Shown piece after piece: positions 38,394 through 49,453 of a stretch of 64,000 nucleotides of DNA; position 1 is the first letter of the stretch, and each line of letters opens with the position of its first letter. A program made the translations under genes and the position numbers. Below the pieces are notes generated by a model that worked only from the letters and a program-made list of their open reading frames with translations, was not told where the DNA came from and made no database searches. The stretch is from Acinetobacter radioresistens DSM 6976 = NBRC 102413 = CIP 103788. GTDB lineage: Bacteria > Pseudomonadota > Gammaproteobacteria > Pseudomonadales > Moraxellaceae. The DNA lies in the NCBI RefSeq assembly GCF_006757745.1, contig NZ_AP019740.1:2852001-2916000 (forward strand), in the 5' to 3' direction.

Positions 38394-39080
38394 TTATGGC
38401 AGCATAGCAAGGTAAGTTGAAGGATTCTTACGCTGGCCATCTTTGACTACTTCATAATGAAGATGCGGGCCAGTACAGCGGCCGGTACAGCCAACATTTG
38501 CAATATGTTCACCTGCTTCAACACGGTCACCTACACGGGCGACCAAACGTGAAGCATGGGCATAGCGAGTTAAGTAACCATTACCATGATTAATTTCTAC
38601 ATACTGGCCATAGCCTGTACCCCAGCCTGATTTGGTCACAATACCTGGGCCAGTTGCATAGATTGGAGTACCACTAGGTGCAGATAGATCCAGACCTGAA
38701 TGATTTTCAGCCCGGCCACCCATAACACGGCCACCGTAATTAGAACTGACGCGTTTCATATCAGGTAGGGGATGGCTGACTAGCCATGAATAAGGATTAC
38801 TGGAGCTGTAAGATGGGGTCGCTTTAGTTCCGTACTTCTTTGCTAAAGATTCATTATTCAATTCAACAGTTTTCTCGCGAAGAGTAATACTGACATTCGT
38901 GTTTGCTGGAATATTAATATCATCCGGCTGAGAATATGAACCTTGAGCTAAAGTGCGGGTAAGTTCTTCAAGACGATCTGGTGATGATGTGGTACCGTTT
39001 AATTCAACCAGATCTGCAAATGCAACTGATGCAGCTGATGCGGCGAGTGAAAACGCTAGTAAAATACGACGCGTGTGCAT
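38394..39080 (-). CDS. Secreted M23-family peptidase
   Basis: The 228-residue protein has a signal peptide (MHTRRILLAF...SVAFA, about 1-22), a short linker and a C-terminal LytM/M23 domain. Zinc and catalytic residues look intact: NHSGLDLSAPSG (about 131-142), YARYAH-like LTRYAHASRL and GPHLHYEV (about 202-209). A Cys pair in GCTGRCTG just before the HxH motif could form a disulfide. M23 enzymes cut peptidoglycan cross-links. It lies beside the division genes but is separated from lpxC by dciA, which runs the other way. Confidence 0.93.
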   Translation of the reverse strand: MHTRRILLAFSLAASAASVAFADLVELNGTTSSPDRLEELTRTLAQGSYSQPDDINIPANTNVSITLREKTVELNNESLAKKYGTKATPSYSSSNPYSWLVSHPLPDMKRVSSNYGGRVMGGRAENHSGLDLSAPSGTPIYATGPGIVTKSGWGTGYGQYVEINHGNGYLTRYAHASRLVARVGDRVEAGEHIANVGCTGRCTGPHLHYEVVKDGQRKNPSTYLAMLP

Positions 39081-39186
39081 AAAAACCTCATTTAACTGTT
39101 CTTACTCAAGGTTCCTTGTGATCTCTTCCTTGATATCAGCTGAAACAAGCGCATAAGATTAAGACATTACTATGTGGAAAATATGT

Positions 39187-39627
39187 ATGTCAGAACCTTT
39201 CAACGTCTTTCAACAGACAAGAAAACACCTAAAAACAGGAAACTTAACGTTTCTTAAAGCGCAAGTTGCTGAATGGCAGAAACTTACGAAACTAATTCAA
39301 CCGCTATTACCCCAACCGGAACAATGGCAAGTCGTGTGTTATGAATACGGCATTTTGACGGTAACTGGTGAAAATCAAGCCTTGATCAGTCAGCTCGGCT
39401 ACCTGCAAAAGCAATATATTTCTAAGTTAGCTCAACATGCTGAACTGAAAGATCTGAAACAGATCCGGCCTTATCTCAGGTCTAGACAACCTGATACTCC
39501 TGTCAGAACTGCATCTTCTCAATCACTTGCACCAGAAACACAGGAAATGTTACGAAATGCTGCTGGCTTTGTGAGCGACCCCAAGCTTAGCCAAGCCTTG
39601 CTACGTTTGGCAAGCAATAAAAAGTAA
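39187..39627 (+). CDS. dciA: DUF721/DciA-family DNA replication protein
   Basis: I choose the ATG at 39187 (MSEPFNVFQQ), with GGAAAA 8 bases upstream; the first in-frame ATG at 39172 adds five residues. The 146-residue product has the DUF721 domain (about 8-100: LKAQVAEWQKLTKLIQPLLP, then QWQVVCYEYGILTVTGENQALISQL). Many bacteria that lack DnaC use DciA to help load DnaB. In Pseudomonas the homologue is between lpxC and secA; here it is convergent with lpxC. The annotation rests on domain resemblance and location. Confidence 0.82.
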   Translation: MSEPFNVFQQTRKHLKTGNLTFLKAQVAEWQKLTKLIQPLLPQPEQWQVVCYEYGILTVTGENQALISQLGYLQKQYISKLAQHAELKDLKQIRPYLRSRQPDTPVRTASSQSLAPETQEMLRNAAGFVSDPKLSQALLRLASNKK

Positions 39628-39725
39628 CATGGCAGCAATATACGATTACTTTAGAGAAGATATTTAGAGAAATATTTCACATTTTTACATGTTATATTAT
39701 AACATAACCATATAAAGACAATGAC

Positions 39726-40628
39726 TTATGAAAGACTTACATAAGAAATTGGGCAGTCCTCAATGTCATTAAATGTTACAATTTCATAATTACTAGGATC
39801 ACTCTGCACATTGCGTAGCAGCTGATTATTTAAAGCATGGCCAGACTTATAGCCATCGAATTTGGCAATGATCTGGTGTCCGAGCAGATATAGGTCACCT
39901 ACTGCATCCAAAATTTTATGGCGTACAAACTCATCTGAAAAACGTAGCCCCTCTTCGTTCACTACGCCGGTATCATCTACACCAATTGCATTTTCAAGAC
40001 TGGCTCCTAGCGCCAGATTATTTGCTTTCAGATAATCCAGATCTTTCATAAACCCAAAAGTCCGGGCTTCACTAACTTCATATACGAAAGTTTCAGTAGA
40101 GAAGTCAATCGTGGCAGATTGGTATTCTTTAGCAAATGCAGGATGATCAAAATCAATTGTAAAATTTAACTGAAAGCCATGATGGGGAGTAAAAATAGCC
40201 TGTTTGTCATCAATCAGAGCTTCAACCGGCTTTAAAATTTTAATAAATTTCTTGGGTGCATTTTGTTCAACCAGCTCACCTTGCATGAGTAAATAAATAA
40301 ATGGACCTGCACTACCATCCATAATCGGCACTTCAGAGGCTGAAACCTCCACAATCAGGTTATCAATTCCCAAGCCGGCAATTGCACTCATGACGTGCTC
40401 AATGGTTCCAACCTTGGCATTTTCCTGTACCAGGTTAGAACACATAAATGCTTCCTGGATGAGTAAGGCATCAGCAGGAATATCAACAGGAGGGTTCAGA
40501 TCAATACGACGAAATATGATGCCGCCATCAACTGTATGCGGAACAAAGTTAATCATGACTTTCTGACCGCTATGCAGTCCAATGCCACTGGCTTTGACCA
40601 TACGTTTGAGGGTACGCTGTTTCAACAT
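39726..40628 (-). CDS. lpxC: UDP-3-O-acyl-N-acetylglucosamine deacetylase
   Basis: This zinc deacetylase performs the committed step of lipid A synthesis. I choose ATG 40628 ([21 protein letters not shown]), giving 300 residues as in E. coli (305); an upstream in-frame GTG adds six residues. Zinc ligands are seen in [14 protein letters not shown] (His near 78) and [15 protein letters not shown] (His near 232, Asp near 236), the last His in GHALNNQL being near 259. It is the last gene of the dcw-linked run, after ftsZ. Confidence 0.97.
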   Translation of the reverse strand: MLKQRTLKRMVKASGIGLHSGQKVMINFVPHTVDGGIIFRRIDLNPPVDIPADALLIQEAFMCSNLVQENAKVGTIEHVMSAIAGLGIDNLIVEVSASEVPIMDGSAGPFIYLLMQGELVEQNAPKKFIKILKPVEALIDDKQAIFTPHHGFQLNFTIDFDHPAFAKEYQSATIDFSTETFVYEVSEARTFGFMKDLDYLKANNLALGASLENAIGVDDTGVVNEEGLRFSDEFVRHKILDAVGDLYLLGHQIIAKFDGYKSGHALNNQLLRNVQSDPSNYEIVTFNDIEDCPISYVSLS

Positions 40629-40693
40629 TCGCTTTTTGTCTTCCACCTAAAAAACCGCTATACGTTAGCATATTTAGCCATTGATAAAAAACA

Positions 40694-40721
40694 AAAAGGT
40701 AGTGTTTGACCACTACCTTTT
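40694..40721. terminator. Terminator after ftsZ
   Basis: AAAAGGTAGTG (40694-40704) pairs with CACTACCTTTT (40711-40721) across TTTGAC. It separates ftsZ from lpxC, so lpxC probably has its own promoter. Confidence 0.88.
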
Positions 40722-40758
40722 GTAAAGATATCAGCTTTTGTTCAAACTAGCTGCATTT

Positions 40759-41946
40759 TTACTTGCGTTGCTGGTTTTTCAGGTAATCTTGAATACTCAT
40801 TGGTGAGGAACGTGGCGTAGAGCTTGGTGTAGAGGCTGCTGGAGCTTCTACAGCCTGACGCTTGCTGATAGCAGGCACATCATCTTCTTCAACAGAAACA
40901 TGGGTGGTAGCCTGAGTGCGTGCTTGAGCTGACTGGACCTGGCGTTTTGGCTCAACGGCATCAGCGGCATTACGGGTCAAACCGGTGGCAATGACTGTAA
41001 CACGAATTTCATCACGCGCATCTGGATCAAACACCGTACCAAAGAATACCTCACCATCATCCAGATCCACGATCTGGTTAACAACATCCGTAATAATCTC
41101 GGTTTCACGTAAAGTTACGTCAGCACCACCTGTAATATTAATTAGAACACCTTTGGCATTCATGATATTAACATTATCAAGTAACGGACTACGAATAGCC
41201 AGACGGGCTGCGTTCTCGGCACGATCCTGTCCACTGCTACGCCCTTCACCCATCATGGCATAGCCACGGGTACTCATTGCAGTTTTCAAGTCAGCAAAGT
41301 CAAGGTTAATGTGCCCTGGACGTACAACCAGATCAAAGATTGAACGTACTGCATTAAGCAGTACATCGTCTGCTTTTTTGTATGCATCCTGCATGGAAAT
41401 ATCACCAAACACACTGAGCAGGCGCTGGTTTGGAATGATAATCAGGGAATCGACATGAGCTTCAAGCGCATCAATACCCTTTTCTGCAGAACGCTGACGA
41501 CGACGGCCTTCAAAGTTAAAAGGCGTGGTCACTACACCGACGGTTAAAATCCCCATCTCTTTAGCAATTTCAGCAACCACAGGTGCGGCACCTGTACCTG
41601 TTCCCCCGCCCATTCCAGCAGTCACAAAAACCATATCAGCACCTTCAAGATGCTGACGGATTACTTCGCGACTTTCTTCAGCGGCAATCTGTCCTACTTC
41701 CGGATTAGCACCTGCGCCAAGACCACGTGTACTTTGTTCGCCAAGCTGGATTTTAAATGGAGCGTTCATCCGGTCGAGAGCTTGTTTGTCGGTATTAGCA
41801 CAGACAAACTTTACACCTTTGATATCGGACTGCACCATATGCTGTACAGCATTACCGCCACCACCGCCTACACCAAATACAGTGAAACGGGCCTGACCGT
41901 TGCTATCGCTTGGTTCATCTTCTATTAGTTCAAATGAGGACAACAT
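40759..41946 (-). CDS. ftsZ: Cell division GTPase FtsZ
   Basis: The 395-residue tubulin homologue forms the Z ring. It contains the Gly-rich [14 protein letters not shown] (about 24-37), the tubulin signature [16 protein letters not shown] (about 115-130), and the synergy region. After a variable linker rich in Ala, Thr and Ser comes the C-terminal binding peptide SIQDYLKNQ (about 385-393), which docks FtsA and ZipA. It follows ftsA with 162 bases between, space for the internal ftsZ promoters known in other species. Confidence 0.98.
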   Translation of the reverse strand: MLSSFELIEDEPSDSNGQARFTVFGVGGGGGNAVQHMVQSDIKGVKFVCANTDKQALDRMNAPFKIQLGEQSTRGLGAGANPEVGQIAAEESREVIRQHLEGADMVFVTAGMGGGTGTGAAPVVAEIAKEMGILTVGVVTTPFNFEGRRRQRSAEKGIDALEAHVDSLIIIPNQRLLSVFGDISMQDAYKKADDVLLNAVRSIFDLVVRPGHINLDFADLKTAMSTRGYAMMGEGRSSGQDRAENAARLAIRSPLLDNVNIMNAKGVLINITGGADVTLRETEIITDVVNQIVDLDDGEVFFGTVFDPDARDEIRVTVIATGLTRNAADAVEPKRQVQSAQARTQATTHVSVEEDDVPAISKRQAVEAPAASTPSSTPRSSPMSIQDYLKNQQRK

Positions 41947-42108
41947 GACCTTTAGATTTCCTAATTAAATTGTGGCAGTCACTTTAGCCCGTATACTGCC
42001 TTGATCTGTAAAAAATATTTTTTAGAATGCTGTGCAATGCTCACCTTGTCAAGTACACGGCTTTTCACTTACAACTTCCTAACAATATTCCCAAAAAACC
42101 CATACATC

Positions 42109-43371
42109 CTAGAAGATCGATTTTAGTTTGCTATTCAGGTTAGTCCATCCATTGGCAACCCGACTCCAGAATGGGCGCTTCTCTGTTTCTTCCGGCTCAT
42201 CAACGGTTGCCTGCATTTCACTTTGGCTAAAAAGTAGCAAGCCTGAAGCAGTGGCATACATTGAGCGACGCAAAGAAGCCTGATGCTGTTCTTCTGCATA
42301 CACCTGTAAAGGCGGATTACCTAAATGGGCGGATACACCTAACATACGGCGCGCCAGATTTACCATGCCTTCGATCTGGCATGCGTCCCCTGTAAGCACG
42401 ACACCATGATACAAGCCATGAATTGCACCACTTCGTTCTAGTTCTTCTCGAATTTTAGAAAAAATTTCTTCATAGCGTGCAATAATAATTTCTGCAAGTT
42501 CAATGCGACTAATCGTTTGCGGACCATCAATCCCTTGTACCTGAATCATATGATCAGGCTTTACTGCATGCAAATCAACACAACCATGTAATATTTTAAT
42601 ACGCTCGGCTTCCTCAGTCGTTGTTTGCAGCACAGCAGCAATATCCCGGGTAACATGCTCCCCTCCTCGCTGCAAGGTATGAACCAGTGCTAAATGACCA
42701 TCAAGATAGACCGCCAGATTGGTGGTACCTGCGCCTATATCGACCAGACAGACGCCATATTCTTTTTCATCTTTCAACAGGCTGCCTTCCGATGTTGCCA
42801 AAGAAGATACCACCATCTTCTCGACCCCAATATTTGCACCTTTCATGGCCCGGTCAAGATTTTGCATAGTGCTGATTGGCATCATCATTAGCTGATAATG
42901 TCCGGTCATACTTTGTGCTGACATGTTAATCGGATTTTGCACCCATTCTGGCGTGTCATCCAGTTCAAAACCTAATGGTACAGCACTGGCCAGATAGTAG
43001 TCTGCTGTTACATGGCTTGCCTTGGCTAGTTCCAGCGCACGCACCACTTCATTGGTGCTGATAATACGTTCCGGATTTGTAACAGGGGTACGGCCAGCCG
43101 CATAGAAACTTTTTAATTCTGTACTTGGTATAGACACCCAGGCCGAGTGGATACGGCATTCCGCCATATTTTCTGCTTCTGCGACAGCATTTTTTATTGC
43201 GGCAATGACTTTATCGAGACTGACAATTTTTCCTTTATTCATACCCCGGTTGCGAGCACTCGCCATACCAATGACCTGAATATTATCCGGAGCATGGACC
43301 TTACCAATTAAAACTGAAACTTTGTGCGTCCCAATATCAATCGCAACAACCGAGGGAACAGCTTCACTCAT
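42109..43371 (-). CDS. ftsA: Cell division protein FtsA
   Basis: The 420-residue actin-like protein tethers FtsZ to the membrane and recruits later divisome proteins. VVAIDIGTHKVSVLIG (about 7-22) is the phosphate-1 motif, VCLVDIGAGTTNLAVY (about 205-220) phosphate-2, and VVLTGDACQIEGM contains the adenosine motif. The C-terminal amphipathic helix is ANGWTNLNSKLKSIF. Length matches E. coli FtsA. It follows ftsQ after 67 bases. Confidence 0.97.
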   Translation of the reverse strand: MSEAVPSVVAIDIGTHKVSVLIGKVHAPDNIQVIGMASARNRGMNKGKIVSLDKVIAAIKNAVAEAENMAECRIHSAWVSIPSTELKSFYAAGRTPVTNPERIISTNEVVRALELAKASHVTADYYLASAVPLGFELDDTPEWVQNPINMSAQSMTGHYQLMMMPISTMQNLDRAMKGANIGVEKMVVSSLATSEGSLLKDEKEYGVCLVDIGAGTTNLAVYLDGHLALVHTLQRGGEHVTRDIAAVLQTTTEEAERIKILHGCVDLHAVKPDHMIQVQGIDGPQTISRIELAEIIIARYEEIFSKIREELERSGAIHGLYHGVVLTGDACQIEGMVNLARRMLGVSAHLGNPPLQVYAEEQHQASLRRSMYATASGLLLFSQSEMQATVDEPEETEKRPFWSRVANGWTNLNSKLKSIF

Positions 43372-43438
43372 TACTCACTACCATTTTATGTTCGTTGTTT
43401 ATATTTGGCCCAATGCCTCAATCTTATAAAGCCACGTA

Positions 43439-44296
43439 TTATGGCTTTGCCCTTATTCCGCCTGCAATGCTTGTGTCATCAATCGTTACAACAAACTGAC
43501 TATTTATAATTTTAGGTGGTGCTGCACTTTTCCACTGAATAGCCAGGCCATTACGATAACGCAGGTCAATTGCCGAGATTTTGTTCCACACTGGTTTTAA
43601 GTCAGTTTGTGCCAGATGACTCAAACGTTGCAGTTTACTCATAGTCTGATCTTGGTCCACGATAATACGAAGTCCAGAATCAAATTGCATAAACCAAGTC
43701 ATACGTTCTGTTAAATAAAGTTCTTTTAAACGCAAATTGACTGGTCGAAATAATTGATTGATCTCATTGTAACGGCGCATCATCACCTTGGACTGACTGG
43801 CCGGACCATGAAGTAAGGGCAATTGCTGATGACTGCTATACACCGCCTCAGTAAAAATATCCCCACTGTCACTAAGCAGTCGTCCTGTTCCCCAACGGGC
43901 AATTGCGTGACGTGGCATAACACGTACCCGGATGGCATTTGGCCATGCACGTGATACGACGACTCTATCTACCCAAGATATTTCCAAGGCTTCGTCCCGG
44001 ATCTGTTCCAGATCAGAGGTAAAATAGTTAGCCTGAATTACCGGGTCCAGATGTTTGACCAGCTGCTGCTGTTCAGCATCGGAGCGTGCTCCAACTACCT
44101 GAAGTTCAGCTACAGTAGCATCTGTCATAACCCGGTATAAACCATAAACTCCTATAACCAGCACCAAGCAGGCAATTACCAGCATCAGCCACCCACCCAG
44201 ATTAGTAAGCTTTTCCTTCCGGGTTGGTGGTTTTTCATGAATAGAAGTAATTGCTGCCCGCGGTTTACGGCGCATAGAAGTCGGAAGCTGAGCCAT
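43439..44296 (-). CDS. ftsQ: Cell division protein FtsQ
   Basis: A bitopic membrane protein of 285 residues that links the early and late divisome. A basic cytoplasmic N-terminus (about 1-33) precedes one membrane helix (LMLVIACLVLVIGVYGLY, about 38-55), then a POTRA domain (ATVAELQVVGARSDAEQQQLVKHL) and the FtsQ/DivIB beta domain. The order ddlB-ftsQ-ftsA-ftsZ is the standard arrangement of the dcw cluster. It begins 3 bases after ddlB. Confidence 0.95.
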   Translation of the reverse strand: MAQLPTSMRRKPRAAITSIHEKPPTRKEKLTNLGGWLMLVIACLVLVIGVYGLYRVMTDATVAELQVVGARSDAEQQQLVKHLDPVIQANYFTSDLEQIRDEALEISWVDRVVVSRAWPNAIRVRVMPRHAIARWGTGRLLSDSGDIFTEAVYSSHQQLPLLHGPASQSKVMMRRYNEINQLFRPVNLRLKELYLTERMTWFMQFDSGLRIIVDQDQTMSKLQRLSHLAQTDLKPVWNKISAIDLRYRNGLAIQWKSAAPPKIINSQFVVTIDDTSIAGGIRAKP

Positions 44297-44299
44297 GGC

Positions 44300-45235
44300 T
44301 TACTGGTCTACTCCATGATATTGCAGTGTTTGCTCCAAAATCGTGACACAAAGCTGGTCAAAATCATAACCCACAGCCTTGGCTGCTTTAGGAACCAGTG
44401 AATGGCTGGTCATGCCTGGTACAGTATTGACTTCAAGCAGCCAGAAATTACCCTGTTCATCCTGCATGGCATCAATACGGCCCCAGCCTTTACAGCCCAC
44501 TGCCTGAAATGCACGCAAGGCCAGCTCCTGAAGCGTCTTCTCTTCAGCTTCACTTAAGCCGCAAGGAATACCATATTGCACATCATTACGATTATATTTA
44601 GCTTCATAATCATAAAACGCGACATCTTTTGGTGGCTCCAGACGGATAACTGGCAGGGCCTGGCCATTTAGCAATACGATCGTGAACTCACGGCCATTAA
44701 TCCATTTTTCTGCCATGACTACAGCATCATGTTCAGTGGCCTTGGCCAAAGCTTCAGCAAAGTCTTCAGGTTTTTCTACCTTACTCATGCCAATACTTGA
44801 ACCTTCATGTACCGGTTTAATGATGAATGGCAAACCAAGACTGGCAATTACCTCATCAGCATCGGTATCTTTGCTCACAATACGGTGTGGGGCTGTCGGC
44901 AGTTCACTGCCCTGCCAGACCTGCTTGGTTTTGATCTTGTCCATACCAATCGCAGAACCTTGTACCCCTGTGCCGGTATATGGAATATTTAACCACTCCA
45001 GTACACCCTGAATCTGTCCATCTTCACCGCCACGACCATGCAATACAATAAAAGCGCGGTCATAATTCACCAGTTCAGTGACACAACGTTCTTGTGGATC
45101 AAAGGCCTCGGCTTCCACCCCTGAACGTATCAATGCTTCAAGCACAGCACGACCACTATCTAACGAAACTTCTCGCTCTGCTGATTTCCCGCCAAGCAAT
45201 ACTGCAACTTTGCCGAATTTTAAAGCATTTGACAC
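44300..45235 (-). CDS. ddlB: D-alanine--D-alanine ligase
   Basis: This 311-residue ATP-grasp enzyme makes the D-Ala-D-Ala dipeptide for peptidoglycan. Motifs: VAVLLGGKSAEREVSLDSG (about 10-28), PFIIKPVHEGSSIGMSKV (about 137-154), and LLEVNTVPGMTSHSLVPKAA near the end, with the usual Glu/Asn metal ligands. Length equals that of DdlB (306). It lies 52 bases after murC and 3 before ftsQ in the cluster. Confidence 0.97.
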   Translation of the reverse strand: MSNALKFGKVAVLLGGKSAEREVSLDSGRAVLEALIRSGVEAEAFDPQERCVTELVNYDRAFIVLHGRGGEDGQIQGVLEWLNIPYTGTGVQGSAIGMDKIKTKQVWQGSELPTAPHRIVSKDTDADEVIASLGLPFIIKPVHEGSSIGMSKVEKPEDFAEALAKATEHDAVVMAEKWINGREFTIVLLNGQALPVIRLEPPKDVAFYDYEAKYNRNDVQYGIPCGLSEAEEKTLQELALRAFQAVGCKGWGRIDAMQDEQGNFWLLEVNTVPGMTSHSLVPKAAKAVGYDFDQLCVTILEQTLQYHGVDQ

Positions 45236-45287
45236 GTTGATATCCTTAAAGTTTTATCACTAATATTTTTTAAATGACCCAAAAGTC

Positions 45288-46736
45288 CTATTTCAGATAG
45301 AGCTGGTGATGAGCGAGTTCAAGTGAAATAGCCCCCACGTTACCTGCACCTTGGGTTAATAACAAGTCATTCGGTTGTAACACTTTTTGTATAACATTCT
45401 GCAGATTGCCTTCGACCGGATCGATCAGGATTGGTTCAACCTCGCCACGCAGACGGATGCTGCGTGCTAGCGATCGGCTGTCCGCACCCACTATCGGCTT
45501 TTCACCAGCAGGGTAAACTTCAAGTAACAGTAACTGGTCAACCTGTGAAAGTACATCGACAAAGTCATCAAAACAGTCTCGAGTACGGCTGAAGCGGTGA
45601 GGCTGGAACATCATAACCAGTCGACGGTCAGGGTGGCTCTGCCGTGCAGCCTTGATGGTAGCTTCTACCTCTTTCGGATGATGTCCATAGTCATCGACCA
45701 GCTTGACTGTACCCTGTTCCAGCCCAAACTCACCCTGAACCTGGAAACGGCGCCCCACGCCACTGAAACCTTCCAGTGCACGGCCAATTGCCGCATCGGA
45801 TACACCTTCATCTGTTGCAACACCAATAGCTGCCAGTGCATTTAATACATTATGCAGGCCGGGCTGGTTAATCGTCAGGCGTAATGGCTCACGATCTTTA
45901 CGTAATACCGTAAAGTGACTGCGCATGCCATCCTGTTCAACATCGACAGCGCGAATGTCATTGTCTGGATTGAAGCCATAAGTTAATAATGGACGCGCGA
46001 TCCGCGGCATGATTTCACGAATATTGGCATCATCACCGCATACAACTGCCAAGCCGTAAAATGGCAGCTTGTGAAGGAACTGGATAAAGGTATCTTTCAG
46101 TACATCAAAACTACCGCCATAAGTATCCATATGGTCAGCATCGATATTGGTCACAATGGCTGCCATTGGCTCAAGATGTAAAAAGGATGCATCTGACTCA
46201 TCGGCTTCAGCTACAATATAACGACTTGCTCCTAATGCAGCATTTACACCAGTACGGTTCAGCAAGCCGCCAATAACATAAGTAGGATCCATACCTTCTT
46301 CTGCCAGCATACAGGTCAGGAGACTGGTAGTTGTGGTTTTACCATGAGTCCCTGCTACTGCAATTCCATGACGGTAACGCATCAGCTCGCCCAGCATCTC
46401 GGCACGGCGTACCACTGGAATACGCTGTTCGATCGCGGCTTTGACTTCCGGGTTCTCAGGATCAATTGCGGTAGACACTACCAGTACACTGGCACCTTTA
46501 ATATTATCAGCCGCATGGCCAATAAATACTTCAATACCATTTTCTTCGAGCTGAGCTGTGGTCTTCGAGGCCTTAATATCTGAGCCTGAAACGCAGTAAC
46601 CCTGATTTTTAAGTACTTCGGCAATACCACACATACCTGCCCCACCAATTCCGACAAAATGAATTTGCTTGATACGGCGCATTTCAGGAATTTTAATTAA
46701 TTCTTTAACTTGTTCAGCAGGAATAGAAGGAGACAT
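45288..46736 (-). CDS. murC: UDP-N-acetylmuramate--L-alanine ligase
   Basis: The 482-residue Mur ligase adds L-Ala to UDP-MurNAc in the cytoplasm. It has [17 protein letters not shown] (about 26-42), the ATP loop [15 protein letters not shown] (about 117-131), [13 protein letters not shown] and [14 protein letters not shown], all diagnostic of MurC. Length is close to the 491 of E. coli MurC. It follows murG by 13 bases in the division-cell-wall cluster. Confidence 0.98.
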   Translation of the reverse strand: MSPSIPAEQVKELIKIPEMRRIKQIHFVGIGGAGMCGIAEVLKNQGYCVSGSDIKASKTTAQLEENGIEVFIGHAADNIKGASVLVVSTAIDPENPEVKAAIEQRIPVVRRAEMLGELMRYRHGIAVAGTHGKTTTTSLLTCMLAEEGMDPTYVIGGLLNRTGVNAALGASRYIVAEADESDASFLHLEPMAAIVTNIDADHMDTYGGSFDVLKDTFIQFLHKLPFYGLAVVCGDDANIREIMPRIARPLLTYGFNPDNDIRAVDVEQDGMRSHFTVLRKDREPLRLTINQPGLHNVLNALAAIGVATDEGVSDAAIGRALEGFSGVGRRFQVQGEFGLEQGTVKLVDDYGHHPKEVEATIKAARQSHPDRRLVMMFQPHRFSRTRDCFDDFVDVLSQVDQLLLLEVYPAGEKPIVGADSRSLARSIRLRGEVEPILIDPVEGNLQNVIQKVLQPNDLLLTQGAGNVGAISLELAHHQLYLK

Positions 46737-46749
46737 AATAAACTCTATA

Positions 46750-47847
46750 TTACAATTTTTTAATTAAATCAACCACGTGCTGAGTTGCATTCGGTTGTGC
46801 CTGTTGCCGCGCTTTGACTGCCATTTCAGTCAGTAACTGGCGGTTAAGTAAGGGCGCTAAAAGTTCTTTTAAATATTCAGGGCTCATGACGGCTTGCTGA
46901 CAGATTTTGGCAGCACCCAAATCTGCTAGAAACCGGGCATTGGCAGTCTGATGATCATCTACAGCGATAGGTAAAGGTACAAATATGGCAGCCACCCCAG
47001 CAGTTGCGACTTCAGTAACAGTAAGTGCGCCAGCACGACAAATAATTAAGTCAGCATCACTATAAGCTTTGGCCATATCGGTAATGAATGGCTGTACTTC
47101 AACTTGTAAACTCGCTGGTGCTCCCTGATAGGCAGACTGGGTAAGTTCCAGCTGTTTTTGTCCACACTGATGAAATACCTTTAAAGGCATATCAAACTGT
47201 TTTAATACGGCAGGGACTCGCTCATTTAATGCTTGTGCACCTAGTGAGCCTCCCACAATTAAAATATTTAGCGGTGCCTGTGCAGCTGCACGCTGATCAT
47301 AGCGCCATTTTGGATTTAGAATTTCAGCAATTTCTTTACGAACCGGATTACCGGTTGTGACCACTTTGGACTGTGGCGAAAAAGTTTCTGGAAATGCCTG
47401 ACAGACTATTTTTGCAATACGAGAAAGCTGTATATTGGTAAAACCGGCTACGGCATTCTGTTCATGAATAATGACAGGTATACCCAATAAACGAGCAGCC
47501 AAGCCACCAGGTCCTGCAACATATCCACCAAAACCAGCCACCGCATCAATTTTTAGCTGCTTCATATAACGCATAGCACTAAAAGTTGCCTTTAAAATTT
47601 TAAAGGGGGCCATGAGTTTACGAAGTATGCCATTACCACGTACCCCCTGAATATCAATCTGGTAAATTGGAATTTTCTGATCTTGAAGCAGGCGGTTCTC
47701 CATACCCTGAGGAGTTGCCAACCATGAAACCTGAGCACCTTCTGATTGTAATTGTTTGGCAACAGCAAGCGCAGGAAAAACATGGCCGCCTGTGCCGGCA
47801 GCCATAATCATGACATGTTTGGAAATACGTTGTTGTGAGTCAGACAC
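46750..47847 (-). CDS. murG: UDP-GlcNAc transferase MurG
   Basis: This 365-residue GT28-family enzyme transfers GlcNAc onto lipid I to make lipid II at the inner membrane. Motifs: [17 protein letters not shown] (about 14-30), [18 protein letters not shown] (about 99-116), [18 protein letters not shown] (about 195-212) and the donor site [19 protein letters not shown]. It is the first gene of the cluster in this window; murD, ftsW and the rest of a typical dcw operon are not found in the 1.5 kb upstream, where an MFS gene runs the other way. Confidence 0.97.
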   Translation of the reverse strand: MSDSQQRISKHVMIMAAGTGGHVFPALAVAKQLQSEGAQVSWLATPQGMENRLLQDQKIPIYQIDIQGVRGNGILRKLMAPFKILKATFSAMRYMKQLKIDAVAGFGGYVAGPGGLAARLLGIPVIIHEQNAVAGFTNIQLSRIAKIVCQAFPETFSPQSKVVTTGNPVRKEIAEILNPKWRYDQRAAAQAPLNILIVGGSLGAQALNERVPAVLKQFDMPLKVFHQCGQKQLELTQSAYQGAPASLQVEVQPFITDMAKAYSDADLIICRAGALTVTEVATAGVAAIFVPLPIAVDDHQTANARFLADLGAAKICQQAVMSPEYLKELLAPLLNRQLLTEMAVKARQQAQPNATQHVVDLIKKL

Positions 47848-48256
47848 GGCTTAATTCTTCAATACTAAAATAATTCGACTGGGAACCAGTTTTTTGACCG
47901 CTAATTGTAATCACAAAGTTTAAGCTTCGAAAAGTTTATTTACTTTTTTTCACCAAGCATGTCATCGTTTTTTTCTTGGAATTTTAAAGTTTAAACTAGT
48001 TTTATTATTAACCCTATATAAATTCGTATAATTATCGAGAGTTTAATTTAATTAAAGATAAAATATCCCTTCTCGTTCTTTATTATGATTTTTCTCTTGA
48101 GTAAAGTTTTGTATAAGAGCTTTACTGATTCAAATATAAGATTAATAAAAATTAAAATTATCATATTATGCAAAAATTATAATTTTTTTATAGAATCTCA
48201 TTATAAACTATAAAAAAATTCTCTTAATATTCAAAAAAACTCCAGTATTTTCATGG
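47848..48256. other. Divergent murG/MFS region
   Basis: The 409-base gap is extremely AT-rich with no coding frame. A short hairpin ACTGG-GAA-CCAGT followed by six T (about 47879-47897, plus strand) is present, but no plus-strand transcript is apparent to feed it. The rest must hold the promoters of murG and of the MFS gene; I see no clear ribosome-binding site for the latter. Confidence 0.4.
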
Positions 48257-49453
48257 ATGAAAAACGTGGCTCTAGCTTCTTTAAAGACTAATTTTTGCAT
48301 CATTTTCGCAGGTTACCTAGCCGCTATTCACGTAGGTAAACTATCTGCGGGTTTACCCATTCTACAGCAGGAAATTGGCCTGAGTTTAACTCAGGCAGGT
48401 TTAGCGCTTTCGCTGGTACAAGCAGCTGGTATGTGTTTTGCTCTAAGCTTGGGTGGGCTTTCACAATATTTTGGTTTAAAAAGATGTCTTACATTGGGTT
48501 TAGTCATTCTAGGCTGTGCAAGCATGGGCAGTTTATGGATTAACGATCTTTATAGCCTGTTTATTTTCCGTTTTATTGAAGGTATTGGCTTCCTTTTTAT
48601 CACTTTATGTGCTCCAGCTTTGCTTAAACAGCTGAGTACGCCTGAATCACTTAACCTGAAAATGGGGTTGTGGGGATCCTATATGGGATTAGGTGTGGGT
48701 CTCGCCCTGCTGTTTATACCATTCCTGTTAGAGTTCTGGAGCTGGCAGCAGATCTGGAATATGCTTGGCTTATCTTGCCTGCTGCTGGCGGCTGTCGTGT
48801 ACCTACAGTTACCGCCTATCAACAAAATACAAAATAGCTCCTTCCCTTTATTCATTAAGCTTTTGAGAACAACCTTAAGTCATCCGCCTGTACTGATCTT
48901 GGCTCTTATTTTTGCCTGCTATACCAGTCAATGGCTGACAGTAATTGGCTTTTTACCGACATTGTATCTTGATGAGCAAATTAATCTAAAAGTTGCCGGA
49001 ACACTGACTGCTCTTGTTTCAGTCTCTAATATTTTAGGCACGTTTACTTCCGGTTTTTTATTACATCGTGGTCTGGCACCTGCACGGCTCATTAGTACAG
49101 GTTTTATACTTATGGTCATGATGTGCTGGCTGGCTTTCTCTACTTATTTTAATTTGTCTTTTGGTCTGAAATATCTGGCTATCATGGTGTTTTCAATATT
49201 GGGAGGTTTTATTCCCACTACTATTTTTGCCATTAGTCTGCATTATGCACCACAGCCAAATACCACAGCAACCAGTATCGGGTTAGTCCTACAAGTCTCT
49301 GCTTTTGCACAACTTACTGTTCCACCACTGACTGCAGCCTTAATTTCTTATACTCAGCTCTGGAGCATGATCGCTTGGGTCAGTACGATTCTCTCTGTAC
49401 TTGGTCTGATCTTGACCATACAATTATTTCAGCGCTATCCCTATAAAATATAA
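48257..49453 (+). CDS. MFS transporter, CynX/NimT-like
   Basis: A 398-residue permease with 12 predicted membrane helices in two halves of six. The N-terminal half has LSAGLPILQQEIGLSLTQAG (about 29-48) and the loop GGLSQYFGLKRCLTLG (about 72-87), a variant of the MFS loop 2-3 motif. The second half repeats the pattern with GFLLHRGLAPARLIS. The substrate cannot be judged. It is a single gene; the stop codon lies inside a 38-base palindromic terminator shared with gshB. Confidence 0.85.
   Translation: MKNVALASLKTNFCIIFAGYLAAIHVGKLSAGLPILQQEIGLSLTQAGLALSLVQAAGMCFALSLGGLSQYFGLKRCLTLGLVILGCASMGSLWINDLYSLFIFRFIEGIGFLFITLCAPALLKQLSTPESLNLKMGLWGSYMGLGVGLALLFIPFLLEFWSWQQIWNMLGLSCLLLAAVVYLQLPPINKIQNSSFPLFIKLLRTTLSHPPVLILALIFACYTSQWLTVIGFLPTLYLDEQINLKVAGTLTALVSVSNILGTFTSGFLLHRGLAPARLISTGFILMVMMCWLAFSTYFNLSFGLKYLAIMVFSILGGFIPTTIFAISLHYAPQPNTTATSIGLVLQVSAFAQLTVPPLTAALISYTQLWSMIAWVSTILSVLGLILTIQLFQRYPYKI

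Noticed and set aside
40759..47847. Reading the division cluster as a single operon through lpxC
   Set aside because: A clear terminator lies between ftsZ and lpxC (40694-40721), so lpxC is probably separately promoted.
47879..47897. Hairpin ACTGG-GAA-CCAGT with T tract on the plus strand
   Set aside because: Five-pair stem only, and no plus-strand transcript is apparent upstream; it lies behind the murG start.
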